Positions 15,384 to 22,861 of a stretch of 34,657 nt of DNA are shown here, in pieces; the stretch's first letter is position 1, and each line of letters begins with the position of its first letter. The position numbers and the translations under genes were made by a program. Source of the stretch: an uncultured Collinsella sp. (GTDB taxonomy: Bacteria; Actinomycetota; Coriobacteriia; Coriobacteriales; Coriobacteriaceae); NCBI GenBank assembly GCA_934646965.1, contig CAKUEZ010000012.1:1-34657 (forward strand), in the 5' to 3' direction. The notes under the pieces were generated by a model, which had not been told where the DNA came from, searched no databases, and saw nothing but the letters and a program-made list of their open reading frames with translations.

Positions 15384-16142
15384 TTAGTGGCAGCCGCAGC
15401 CCTCGTGGCCCTCGTGCTCGAGGTTACCGTGGCAGCCGCAGGACTCGCCATGCTCGTGGGCGTGGTCGTGGCCATGGCAACCGCACGTGGCCTCGCCGTT
15501 CTGTACGAGCGTTCCGGCGATGAGCGCCTCGACGCATGCGTCGCAGCTGCCCTGGGCGCCGGCATAGACGGTGATGCCAGCCTGGGCGAGCGCGTTGATG
15601 GCGCCGCCGCCGATGCCGCCACAGATGAGCGTGTCCACGCCGCCGTTGGCAAGCAGGCCCGCAAGGGCGCCGTGGCCGGTGCCGCCGGTGCCCACGACCT
15701 GCTCGTTGAGCACTTTGCCGTCCTGGATGTCGTAGATCTTGAACTGCTCGCTGCGCCCAAAGTGCATAAAGATGTTGCCGTTGTCATACGTGGTTGCCAC
15801 CCTCATGGTGCCGACCTCCTTAGCTGGCCACGCGGCCGTCGTTATGGTGATGGGGGAGTATGCGATATTGCCGCCCTCGATGACGAGCGCTCGTCCGTTG
15901 ACCAGCGCATTGGCCACCTTGCGATGCGCGCGGCTGCAAATTGCCGCCACCGTGGCGCGGGCGATGCCCATCTGCTGAGCGACCGCCTCTTGGTTGAGGT
16001 CTTCCAGGTCGCACAGGCGCAGCACCTCGAGCTCGTCGACGGTCATGTCGATGGCATCACCGCTGGCCAGGCCATCGGGGGTAAAGCCGCGGTATTCGGG
16101 GATGATCCCGACGCGGCGCAGTTTCTCGCGTCTTCCTGCCAT
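15384..16142 (-). CDS. DUF134 regulator fused to a NifX-type cluster-binding domain with Cys/His tail
   Basis: A 252-residue three-part protein. Residues about 1-95 are a DUF134 domain (start MAGRREKLRRVGIIPEY; HTH segment LNQEAVAQQMGIARATVAAICSR split by family comparison), a putative DNA-binding unit. Residues about 113-215 are a NifX/NifB-C (dinitrogenase FeMo-cofactor-type) domain with TTYDNGNIFMHFGR, ICGGIGGGAINAL and GSCDACVEAL. The last ~33 residues hold 6 Cys and 9 His in repeated CGCH and HxH motifs, a likely metal-binding tail. ATG 16142 follows AAGGAG (16148-16153). A strong second RBS precedes in-frame Met113. No nitrogenase genes are near. A metal- or redox-responsive, self-regulating factor is my inference. 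Confidence 0.85.
   Translation of the reverse strand: MAGRREKLRRVGIIPEYRGFTPDGLASGDAIDMTVDELEVLRLCDLEDLNQEAVAQQMGIARATVAAICSRAHRKVANALVNGRALVIEGGNIAYSPITITTAAWPAKEVGTMRVATTYDNGNIFMHFGRSEQFKIYDIQDGKVLNEQVVGTGGTGHGALAGLLANGGVDTLICGGIGGGAINALAQAGITVYAGAQGSCDACVEALIAGTLVQNGEATCGCHGHDHAHEHGESCGCHGNLEHEGHEGCGCH
15804..15821 (-). promoter_or_regulatory. Internal ribosome binding site and start codon in the DUF134-NifX gene
   Basis: On the minus strand AAGGAGGT (15821-15814) is followed after 7 bases by an in-frame ATG (15806-15804). The resulting product would be the 140-residue NifX domain plus Cys/His tail (15384-15806). The start sits exactly at the domain boundary, which argues for a real secondary start rather than a chance match. 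Confidence 0.65.
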
Positions 16143-16156
16143 GCACACTCCTTATC

Positions 16157-16168
16157 TGACATATGTCA
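16157..16168. promoter_or_regulatory. Palindromic operator candidate, downstream copy
   Basis: TGACATATGTCA is a perfect 12-bp palindrome. It overlaps the predicted transcription start of the minus-strand DUF134-NifX gene, 15 bases before its start codon. Confidence 0.65.
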
Positions 16169-16173
16169 ACAAT

Positions 16174-16201
16174 AGAATAGCGCGTTAGTCTTAGGGCGCA
16201 A
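16174..16201 (-). promoter_or_regulatory. Candidate promoter for the DUF134-NifX gene
   Basis: Reading the minus strand, TTGCGC (16201-16196) and TATTCT (16179-16174) are separated by 16 bases. The expected start near 16167 falls inside the downstream palindrome. The upstream palindrome ends 8 bases before the -35 box. Confidence 0.55.
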
Positions 16202-16209
16202 GGTATTTC

Positions 16210-16221
16210 TGGCATATGTCA
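16210..16221. promoter_or_regulatory. Palindromic operator candidate, upstream copy
   Basis: TGGCATATGTCA matches the other site at 11 of 12 positions. The two centres are 53 bp apart, about five helical turns, so dimers on both sites could face the same side and loop the DNA over the promoter. Confidence 0.6.
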
Positions 16222-16268
16222 GAAAATGGCAGCTTATGTTTGGGCTGTGGGGTCGAGTACGCCTGGGC

Positions 16269-16274
16269 TACAAT
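16269..16274 (+). promoter_or_regulatory. Candidate -10 box for thyA
   Basis: TACAAT lies 35 bases before the thyA ATG. No good -35 box stands at the normal spacing (TTGGGC at 16240 is 23 bases away), so confidence is low. Confidence 0.35.
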
Positions 16275-16308
16275 AAATCTCGCTTATAGGCGACTGACAG
16301 GAGGGTCA

Positions 16309-17157
16309 ATGAGCAAAGCTGATCAACAGTTTGTAACCATGTGCCGCGATATCTTGGACCATGGAACCACTACCGAGGGCCAAAAGGTCCGTCCGGTGTG
16401 GGAGGACGGCACCCCTGCCTATACCATTAAAAACTTCGGCGTCACGGCGCGCTATGACCTGCACGAGGAGTTCCCCGCGCTCACCCTGCGTCGCACGGCG
16501 CTTAAGTCTGCCATGGACGAGATTCTGTGGATCTATCAAAAGAAGTCCAATAACGTGCATGACCTCAACAGCCATATCTGGGATGAGTGGGCCGACGAGA
16601 CCGGTTCGATCGGCAAGGCTTACGGCTATCAGATTGGCCAGAAGAGCCATTATGCCGAGGGCGACTTCGATCAGATGGACCGCGTGCTGTACGACCTCAA
16701 GCACACGCCGTACAGCCGTCGTATTATGACGAACACCTACGTGTTCAGCGACCTGTCTGAGATGCATCTGTATCCGTGCGCTTACAGCGTGACCTACAAC
16801 GTCACGCAGCGTCCGCAGGACGACAAGCCGACGCTCAATATGATCCTCAACCAGCGCAGCCAGGACATTTTGGCCGCGAACAACTGGAATGTGTGCCAGT
16901 ACGCCATTTTGCTCATGATGGTGGCGCAGTCGGTCGATATGATTCCCGGCGAGCTGCTGCACGTGATCGCCGACGCCCATATTTACGACCGTCATGTCGA
17001 TATCGTCCGCGAGCTTATCGAGCGTCCGCAGTTTGCGGCGCCCAAGGTAACGCTCAACCCCGACGTGCATGACTTCTATGCGTTTACGACCGATGATCTG
17101 ATCGTCGAGGGCTACGAGCACGGCCCGCAGGTCAAGAACATCCCTATCGCGGTGTAG
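16309..17157 (+). CDS. thyA: Thymidylate synthase ThyA, divergent form
   Basis: A 282-residue enzyme converting dUMP and methylene-THF to dTMP and DHF. The family layout is kept: DEILWIYQKKSN (catalytic Glu region, about 72-83), IGKAYGYQ, RRIMTNTY, the active-site Cys157 in LYPCAYSVTYNV, the phosphate-binding Arg and Asp in NQRSQDIL (about 184-191), the N in NNWNVCQYAILL, and HIYDRH. The usual PCH is PCA here, and the QF after it is replaced. AGGAGGG (16299-16305) fixes ATG 16309; a longer reading from 16216 has no RBS. The dihydrofolate reductase gene folA follows with no gap and recycles the DHF product. Confidence 0.92.
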   Translation: MSKADQQFVTMCRDILDHGTTTEGQKVRPVWEDGTPAYTIKNFGVTARYDLHEEFPALTLRRTALKSAMDEILWIYQKKSNNVHDLNSHIWDEWADETGSIGKAYGYQIGQKSHYAEGDFDQMDRVLYDLKHTPYSRRIMTNTYVFSDLSEMHLYPCAYSVTYNVTQRPQDDKPTLNMILNQRSQDILAANNWNVCQYAILLMMVAQSVDMIPGELLHVIADAHIYDRHVDIVRELIERPQFAAPKVTLNPDVHDFYAFTTDDLIVEGYEHGPQVKNIPIAV

Positions 17158-17685
17158 GTGATTTGGTTGGCTTGTAAGCTTTCCGCCATCGTCGCCGTGT
17201 GTGATGACTGGGGCATTGGCTGCGAAGGTGACATGGTGGTGTCCAACCGCGCCGATATGCGCCATTTTGTGGCATGCACCAAGGGTTGCCCGGTCATTAT
17301 GGGACGCAAGACGCTGTTGAGTTTTCCCGGCGGGCGCCCGCTTAAGAATCGTCGCAACATTGTGCTTACGCGCGACGGGGGCTTTGCGCTCGAGGGCGTC
17401 GACGTGGTGCACAGCGTTGAGGAGGCGCTTGCCGCGGTTTCCGATGAGCCGGTCGCATGGGTGATCGGTGGCGGCGAGGTGTATCGGCAGTTTATGCCGT
17501 ATTGCGTCGAGGCCGAGGTCACGCACAATCACTGCGTGCATGCGGTGGACACGTATTTCCCCGACCTGGATGCCGATCCTGCGTGGGAGATTGCGCAGTG
17601 TGGCGGGGTTGCGACGATTGCCGCCGGCGAGGGCGACGAGGGCGTCAATTATGAGTTCGTGACGTATCGTCGCGTCGAGGCGTAA
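17158..17685 (+). CDS. folA: Dihydrofolate reductase
   Basis: A 175-residue NADPH-dependent enzyme that reduces dihydrofolate to tetrahydrofolate. The start LSAIVAVCDDWGIGCEGDM resembles the usual IVAxxxNxVIGxxG. VIMGRKTLLSFPGGRPLKNRRNIVLT (two adjacent motifs, about 48-73) and the cofactor motif WVIGGGEVYRQFMP (about 101-114) are clear. The acidic residue expected near the substrate is likely in SNRADMRHF. GTG 17158 directly follows the thyA TAG; TTG 17164 is an alternative start. No strong RBS is visible, so coupling to thyA is probable. Confidence 0.92.
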   Translation: MIWLACKLSAIVAVCDDWGIGCEGDMVVSNRADMRHFVACTKGCPVIMGRKTLLSFPGGRPLKNRRNIVLTRDGGFALEGVDVVHSVEEALAAVSDEPVAWVIGGGEVYRQFMPYCVEAEVTHNHCVHAVDTYFPDLDADPAWEIAQCGGVATIAAGEGDEGVNYEFVTYRRVEA

Positions 17686-17725
17686 ATCGCCTGGCGTGAA
17701 CGGTATCATCAATTTTATTGAATGC

Positions 17726-17756
17726 ATGGGGCGGCGCTTGGCGTCGCCTCATTTGA
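17726..17756 (+). terminator. Possible terminator after folA
   Basis: ATGGGGCGGCG (17726-17736) pairs with CGTCGCCTCAT (17742-17752), including two G-T pairs, over a 5-nt loop. Only TTTG follows, so termination would be weak. Confidence 0.45.
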
Positions 17757-17794
17757 TATAGATGCTGCTATAAGAAGGGTATGGGCGGGCTGCT

Positions 17795-18709
17795 ATGACT
17801 GATGCCGTTGAGGTGCTGCGAATCGATTCGCTCGAGGATGACCGGCTCGATGCCTACGTGCGACTGACCGAGCGCGAGCTACGCTGCGTGCTGGAGCCGC
17901 AGAAGGGCATCTTTATCGCCGAGAGCGCCAAGGTCATCGAGCGCGCGGTGCGCGCCGGATACGAGCCGGTGAGCTTTCTTTTGGGCGAGCGCTGGCTCGA
18001 TCAGATGATGCCGCTGTTTGAGCGTCTGACGGTTCGCGAGGGCGCTGGCCCCGTTCCGGTGTTCGTGGCGTCCATGGAGCTCATGGAGCAGCTGACGGGC
18101 TTTAACGTGACGCGCGGTGCGCTTGCGGCGTTCCGTCGCCCGCGTCAGATTTCGGTCGATGAGTTCTTGGGCGGCGTCGTCGAGGCGGCTGGGGAGCGCC
18201 CGGTACGCGTCTGCGTGCTCGAGGGCATTGTCGACCACACCAATGTCGGCGCGATTTTCCGCTCGGCAGCGGCGTTGAACGTCGATGGCATTTTGGTCAG
18301 CCCTACCTGCTGCGATCCGCTGTACCGTCGCTCGGCCCGCGTGAGTATGGGTACGGTGTTCCAGGTGCCCTGGACGCGCATTGGCAGCGAGGCGCGCGTG
18401 TGGCCGCATGATGGCTTAGCGGCGCTGCATGATGCCGGCTTTTCGTGTGCCGCCATGGCGCTGACAGACGATTCAGTGTCGTTGGATGATCCCGCGCTGC
18501 AGGAGATTGACCGCCTGGCGATCTTTATGGGTACCGAGGGCGCTGGCCTGGGCGCCAAGACCATTGCCGGCTGCGACCGCGCCGTGCGTATTCCGATGGC
18601 GCATGGGGTCGATTCGCTCAACGTTGCCGCGGCGAGCGCTGTCGCCTTTTGGCAGCTATGCCCGCATGTGAGCAACGAGTACCACTACCAGCCGGGTTTG
18701 TATCACTAG
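17795..18709 (+). CDS. SpoU/TrmH family RNA 2'-O-methyltransferase
   Basis: A 304-residue SPOUT-class enzyme expected to methylate a ribose in rRNA or tRNA using SAM. The three family motifs are present: NVGAIFRSAAAL (about 149-160) with its catalytic Arg, IFMGTEGAGL (about 245-254), and IPMAHGVDSLNVAAASAVAF (about 268-287) near the C-terminal knot. An N-terminal domain (about 20-110, with GIFIAESAKVIERA) resembles the substrate-binding extension of the 23S-type members. The target nucleotide cannot be read from the sequence. ATG 17795 has a G-rich stretch upstream but no textbook RBS. The gene stands alone between folA and the MATE gene. Confidence 0.9.
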   Translation: MTDAVEVLRIDSLEDDRLDAYVRLTERELRCVLEPQKGIFIAESAKVIERAVRAGYEPVSFLLGERWLDQMMPLFERLTVREGAGPVPVFVASMELMEQLTGFNVTRGALAAFRRPRQISVDEFLGGVVEAAGERPVRVCVLEGIVDHTNVGAIFRSAAALNVDGILVSPTCCDPLYRRSARVSMGTVFQVPWTRIGSEARVWPHDGLAALHDAGFSCAAMALTDDSVSLDDPALQEIDRLAIFMGTEGAGLGAKTIAGCDRAVRIPMAHGVDSLNVAAASAVAFWQLCPHVSNEYHYQPGLYH

Positions 18710-18834
18710 GTAGATATTCCGCGCCGGGCCCTGATTCGGGGTGTTTCGGTCGACGCCGGTCGGTGCTAAGCTGGTATTGGCTTTGGTTTTAAATTGCTGT
18801 TTTGTTGTTTGACGTTCGCTGGCGGGGAGGGCGT

Positions 18835-20184
18835 GTGGCTAAGAAATCTACGGCTATCGATGTTACGCAGGGTGTCATTTGGCAGCAGCTGCTTTCGCTG
18901 TGCGTTCCTATCTTCTTTAGTTCGTTTTTTCAGCAGGCATACACGCTTATCGGCACCTATATCGTCGGTCAGTTTGGCGGCAAGCTCGCGTTGGGTGGCA
19001 TTCAGGCCACGATGGTGCTCACGGAGCTCTGCATTGGCTTTTGCGTCGGCGTCGGTGCCGGCTGCGCCGTTATTACGGGTCAGTTTTTTGGTCAGCACGA
19101 TGATGAGCGCCTGAGTCGTTCGGTCCATACGGCCATGACGCTTGCGTTGGTGGGCGGCATCGTCGTTTCCGTTCTTGGCATGGTGTTCGTCGAGCCCATG
19201 CTGGTGTTGATGAATACGCCGCATGAGCTGCTGGCAGAGGGCGTGGCCTATGCCCGTTGCTATTTTGCTGCGATGGTCGCGGCGCTGCTGCTCAACATGG
19301 GAACGGCGCTGCTGCGCGCCGTGGGGGACACACGCGGTCCTGCGATGATTATCGCTTCTGGGTGCTTCGTCAATGTCGTGCTCGATATCATCTTTGTTGC
19401 CGTGCTGCATATGGAAGCGCTGGGTTGCGGTATCGCGGTGGCGCTGACCATCTGCTCCAACGCCACGATGATTGTGATTCGCATGATGCGCGCGCCGGGT
19501 GCATGGCGCCTTTCGCTATCTAAGCTCGGTATCGATCGTGGTATTTGCAAGAGCATGATCTCGTGCGGCCTGCCGCTGGGATTTCAATCGGCTGCCTATT
19601 CGATCTCGAACGTGCTGATCCAGGTGTCGGTGAATTCGTTTGGAGCCGACGTCACGACTGCTTGGGGTCTTTCCGGCCGCTTGGATGGCATCATCTGGAT
19701 GGTGACCGAGGCGCTCGGTGTGTCGATCACCACCTTCTCGGCGCAGAACTTTGGCGCGCGCAATTACCAGCGCATGCGCAAGGGCTACCACACTTCACTT
19801 ATGCTTTCGTTTGTGCTGATCGGTGGCCTCTCCGCGGTGCTGATGGTGTTCTCGGGGCCGCTGTCCCGCCTGTTTATCGATGATGCCGCGATTTCGGGTT
19901 ACACCACGACGATCATTCATTTCATCGCGCCGTTCTACGCGATTTTCTCGATTATCGAGAACGCGTCGGGCTCCATCCGCGGTGCCGGCGTGAGCTTGCA
20001 GCCCATGATGCTTACCATCTTTGGCACGGTTGTACTCAGGGTGATCTGGGTGTTTGCGATTATGCCCTTCGATCCGTCGCTCGAGCATCTACTGCTGGTC
20101 TATCCCGTAACCTGGCTCATCACCGCCACGATGTTCACCATCTACCACCACAGCGGCAACTGGCTAGGCCGCGCCACCGCCTAG
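18835..20184 (+). CDS. MATE family multidrug/metabolite exporter
   Basis: A 449-residue integral membrane protein with about 12 hydrophobic segments, arranged as two MATE repeats. MATE proteins export cationic drugs or metabolites using a Na+ or H+ gradient. Typical features are the opening IWQQLLSLCVPIFFSSFFQQ, the early Gly/Ala-rich GAGCAVITGQFFGQHDDERL, GTALLRAVGDTRGPAMI (about 157-173) between repeats, and SGSIRGAGVSLQPMM near 380. GTG 18835 is preferred because GGGGAGG (18824-18830) precedes it. The substrate is unknown. The long hairpin at 20209-20280 closes the unit. Confidence 0.9.
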   Translation: MAKKSTAIDVTQGVIWQQLLSLCVPIFFSSFFQQAYTLIGTYIVGQFGGKLALGGIQATMVLTELCIGFCVGVGAGCAVITGQFFGQHDDERLSRSVHTAMTLALVGGIVVSVLGMVFVEPMLVLMNTPHELLAEGVAYARCYFAAMVAALLLNMGTALLRAVGDTRGPAMIIASGCFVNVVLDIIFVAVLHMEALGCGIAVALTICSNATMIVIRMMRAPGAWRLSLSKLGIDRGICKSMISCGLPLGFQSAAYSISNVLIQVSVNSFGADVTTAWGLSGRLDGIIWMVTEALGVSITTFSAQNFGARNYQRMRKGYHTSLMLSFVLIGGLSAVLMVFSGPLSRLFIDDAAISGYTTTIIHFIAPFYAIFSIIENASGSIRGAGVSLQPMMLTIFGTVVLRVIWVFAIMPFDPSLEHLLLVYPVTWLITATMFTIYHHSGNWLGRATA

Positions 20185-20208
20185 CCCGCTCGTCGCGATG
20201 CCCCCAAT

Positions 20209-20280
20209 AAGTTGCGGTGAAATAGTTCCTGATTGGTGCCTAGAGGGGCCATGCAGGAACTATTCCACCGCAACTTTTTT
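20209..20280 (+). repeat. Long hairpin element, also the terminator of the MATE gene
   Basis: A 23-base left arm (20209-20231) pairs with 20254-20276 with a single A-C mismatch. The 22-base centre can pair further (TGGTGCC with GGGGCCA, imperfectly). Six T follow at 20275-20280, so it can terminate rightward transcription. The arms are far longer than a normal terminator needs, which suggests a repeat-family or MITE-like element. Confidence 0.75.
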
Positions 20281-20315
20281 GTTTGATCCGTAAGGGACGG
20301 AGGAAAACGGATCAT

Positions 20316-20801
20316 CTAGTATTCGATGCCTTGGCGGGCTAGGAGGCCTTCGTCGAAGTAGTGTTTGACGGGGCGCATTTCGGTTACCAGGTCGGCGAGG
20401 TCGGCGAGAGGCAGCAGGCCGCGACCGGTGAGCACGAGCTCCGTGGTGGCGGGCTTCAGCGCAATCAGTCCTTCGACATCCTCGCGCGTCACAAAGCCGC
20501 GGCGCATTGCCTCGCCGAGTTCGTCCAAGATCAGCACATTGACCTGGCCAATCTGCTCGCGTGCCAGCTCCATAATCTGCGCGGCGCAAGCCTCGGGCGT
20601 GTCGCGATCGGCCTGCACAATACGCAGTCCCAGGCGCGGTGCGGCATCGTGTTCGGCGCAGTGCAGCTTCTTGGCAAACTGCAGCATGAGCACGTTGAGT
20701 CCATAGCCCGTGGCGCGCAGCGCGAGCCCCAGTGCGGCTGTGGTCTTCCCCTTGCCGTCGCCCGTGTAGATCTGAACCTTGCCGACTTCCAGTGATGCCA
20801 T
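20316..20801 (-). CDS. cobO: Corrinoid adenosyltransferase (CobO/BtuR type)
   Basis: A 161-residue P-loop enzyme that transfers the adenosyl group of ATP to cob(I)alamin or cob(I)yrinate, making the active coenzyme. The start VQIYTGDGKGKTTAALGLAL (residues 9-28) holds the P-loop, and VLMLQFAKK and NVLILDELGEAMRRG (about 89-103) match the family. It is slightly shorter than the usual 170-200. AAAGGA upstream supports the ATG at 20801. No other cobalamin genes are nearby, so salvage of imported corrinoids is plausible. It is divergent from ftsH across a 77-base gap and convergent with the MATE gene. Confidence 0.92.
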   Translation of the reverse strand: MASLEVGKVQIYTGDGKGKTTAALGLALRATGYGLNVLMLQFAKKLHCAEHDAAPRLGLRIVQADRDTPEACAAQIMELAREQIGQVNVLILDELGEAMRRGFVTREDVEGLIALKPATTELVLTGRGLLPLADLADLVTEMRPVKHYFDEGLLARQGIEY

Positions 20802-20848
20802 CTCTGTCCTTTCGTGCTCGGCGTCGGTTTATCGCCGCCCGGGTTGGG

Positions 20849-20854
20849 TATTCT
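20849..20854 (+). promoter_or_regulatory. Candidate -10 box for ftsH
   Basis: TATTCT follows a G-rich stretch (GGGTTGGG) 25 bases before the first possible ftsH start. The reverse strand reads TAGAAT at nearly the same place, so divergent promoters for cobO and ftsH may overlap here. No clear -35 boxes. Confidence 0.35.
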
Positions 20855-20878
20855 AGAAATCATTATCAACCCCAGTAG

Positions 20879-22786
20879 ATGGAGTTCAAGCAGATGGAGA
20901 TGGATGACAACAAACGTAGACGGAATATGATCCTCTACGTGCTCATCGCCTTCGTCGTCTACCTCGTGCTCTCGACCGTTCTGTTCCCCAACATCGGTCA
21001 CACGCAGCAGATTACGAAGACCGACTACTCGACGTTTGTCAAAGCGCTCGATAAGAAGAGCGTCGACAAGGTCGAGTACAACACGGACGATTACACGATT
21101 TATTACACCAAGAAGGGCGAGGACGAGAACATCGCCTACAAGACGACCGGTGTGCCGAATGATGCGGGCTTTACCGATCGCGTGCTTGAGTCCGGTGCTT
21201 CGCTGGAGTCGGTCGTTCCCGATAAAAACTCGGGTTTGATGACCTACTACCTGCTTACGCTTATCCTTCCCATGGCGATCTTCTTCCTGATTGGCTGGTG
21301 GCTCAACCGCCGCATGAAGAAGGCTATGGGTGATGACGGCCCGTCGATGAACTTTGGCGGCGGCGGTTTTGGCGGCGGCGGGCTGGGCAAGTCCGGCGCG
21401 CGCGTGATCGCCTCCAAGGATGTGGGCGTGACCTTTAAGGACGTCGCCGGTCAGGAAGAGGCCAAGGAGTCCCTCAAGGAGGTCGTCGATTTCCTGGAGA
21501 AGCCTCAGCGCTATGAGGAGATCGGCGCCAAGCTGCCGCGCGGTGCTCTCCTTGTTGGCCCTCCGGGTACCGGTAAGACCCTGCTTGCCAAGGCTGTTGC
21601 CGGCGAGGCAGGCGTGCCGTTCTTTAGTATTTCTGGCTCTGAGTTCGTTGAGATGTTCGTCGGCCGCGGCGCCGCCAAGGTGCGCGACCTGTTTAAGCAG
21701 GCCAAGGAAAAGGCCCCGTGCATTGTCTTCATCGACGAGATCGATACCATCGGTAAGAAGCGCGATGGCGGCGGCTTTAGCGGCAACGACGAGCGCGAGC
21801 AGACACTCAACCAGCTGCTGACCGAGATGGATGGCTTCGATAACCATAAGGGCATCGTCGTCCTCGCTGCCACCAACCGTCCCGACAGCCTTGATCCCGC
21901 CCTGCTGCGCCCCGGTCGTTTTGACCGTCGCATCCCCGTCGAGCTGCCCGACCTGACCGGCCGTAAGAACATTCTTGAGCTGCACGCCAAGAGCGTGAAG
22001 ACGCAGCCGCCGATCGACCTGACCGCGATTGCCCGCGCTACACCCGGTGCCTCGGGTGCCGACCTGGCCAACATCATCAACGAGGGCGCCCTGCGTGCCG
22101 TCCGCGAGGGCCGCAAGCGCGCGACGCAGGACGACTTTGAGGAGTCGGTGGAGGTCGTCATTGCCGGCCAGCAGCGTAAGTCCACGGTGCTTTCCGACCA
22201 CGAGAAGCAGGTCGTTTCCTATCACGAGATCGGCCATGCGATCGTTGCCGCCCGCCAGAAGGGCTCCGCACCGGTCACGAAGATCACCATCGTGCCGCGC
22301 ACAAGCGGTGCTCTGGGCTACACTATGCAGGTCGAGGAGGACGAGCGCTTCCTGACCACGCGCCAGGAGGTCCTGGACAAGCTCGCGGTCTACTGCGGTG
22401 GCCGCGCGGCCGAGGAGCTCATCTTTGGCGAGATGACGACCGGTGCCGCCAACGACATCGAACAGGCAACCAAGCTCGCCCGCAACATGGTGACGCGCTT
22501 TGGCATGTCCGATGAGTTTGGCATGATGGCGCTCGGTACCGTTCAAAACGCGTACCTCAACCAGGACACGTCGCTTACCTGCGCCCCCGGTACGGCCGAG
22601 CGCGTGGACGCGATTGTCGCCAAGCTGATCGAGGACGCGCACGATCGCGCCCTGCAGATCCTGAAGGAGAACAAGTTCAAGCTCCATGAGCTGGCTCGTT
22701 ATCTGTACAAGAAGGAGACCATCACGGGCGAGGAGTTCATGAACCTCCTTACGCGTGAGAACCCACTAATGCCGAAGCAGCAGTAA
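20879..22786 (+). CDS. ftsH: ATP-dependent zinc metalloprotease FtsH
   Basis: A 635-residue membrane AAA+ protease that degrades misfolded membrane and regulatory proteins. TM1 spans about 17-37, an extracytoplasmic loop follows, TM2 is at about 121-141, and a Gly-rich linker lies at about 160-175. The AAA domain has Walker [14 protein letters not shown] (near 227-239), Walker [12 protein letters not shown], and the [23 protein letters not shown]. The zinc site HEIGH is at 449-453 (most FtsH have HEAGH), and the third ligand region ANDIEQAT follows. An alternative start at ATG 20894 has GGAG 9 bases upstream and would drop five residues. Followed by a strong terminator. Confidence 0.97.
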   Translation: MEFKQMEMDDNKRRRNMILYVLIAFVVYLVLSTVLFPNIGHTQQITKTDYSTFVKALDKKSVDKVEYNTDDYTIYYTKKGEDENIAYKTTGVPNDAGFTDRVLESGASLESVVPDKNSGLMTYYLLTLILPMAIFFLIGWWLNRRMKKAMGDDGPSMNFGGGGFGGGGLGKSGARVIASKDVGVTFKDVAGQEEAKESLKEVVDFLEKPQRYEEIGAKLPRGALLVGPPGTGKTLLAKAVAGEAGVPFFSISGSEFVEMFVGRGAAKVRDLFKQAKEKAPCIVFIDEIDTIGKKRDGGGFSGNDEREQTLNQLLTEMDGFDNHKGIVVLAATNRPDSLDPALLRPGRFDRRIPVELPDLTGRKNILELHAKSVKTQPPIDLTAIARATPGASGADLANIINEGALRAVREGRKRATQDDFEESVEVVIAGQQRKSTVLSDHEKQVVSYHEIGHAIVAARQKGSAPVTKITIVPRTSGALGYTMQVEEDERFLTTRQEVLDKLAVYCGGRAAEELIFGEMTTGAANDIEQATKLARNMVTRFGMSDEFGMMALGTVQNAYLNQDTSLTCAPGTAERVDAIVAKLIEDAHDRALQILKENKFKLHELARYLYKKETITGEEFMNLLTRENPLMPKQQ

Positions 22787-22805
22787 GACTGGTCGTATAG
22801 CGTCG

Positions 22806-22844
22806 AACGCCCCATTTGAGTGACGATCTCAAATGGGGCGTTTT
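22806..22844 (+). terminator. Terminator after ftsH
   Basis: A perfect 15-bp stem, 22806-22820 with 22828-22842, closes a TGACGAT loop and ends in TTTTG. The next gene's RBS follows within 10 bases. Confidence 0.9.
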
Positions 22845-22861
22845 GCTGGGAAAGGATGGAA

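Noticed and set aside
15378..16175. A plus-strand frame opposite the DUF134-NifX gene
   Set aside because: The minus-strand reading has two recognised domains, an RBS and a promoter with operators. The plus reading is Ala/Val/Asp-rich filler starting in the terminator region.
20531..22687. A 718-codon minus-strand frame opposite ftsH
   Set aside because: It overlaps cobO in another frame and covers clear FtsH motifs on the plus strand. No RBS or recognisable domain.
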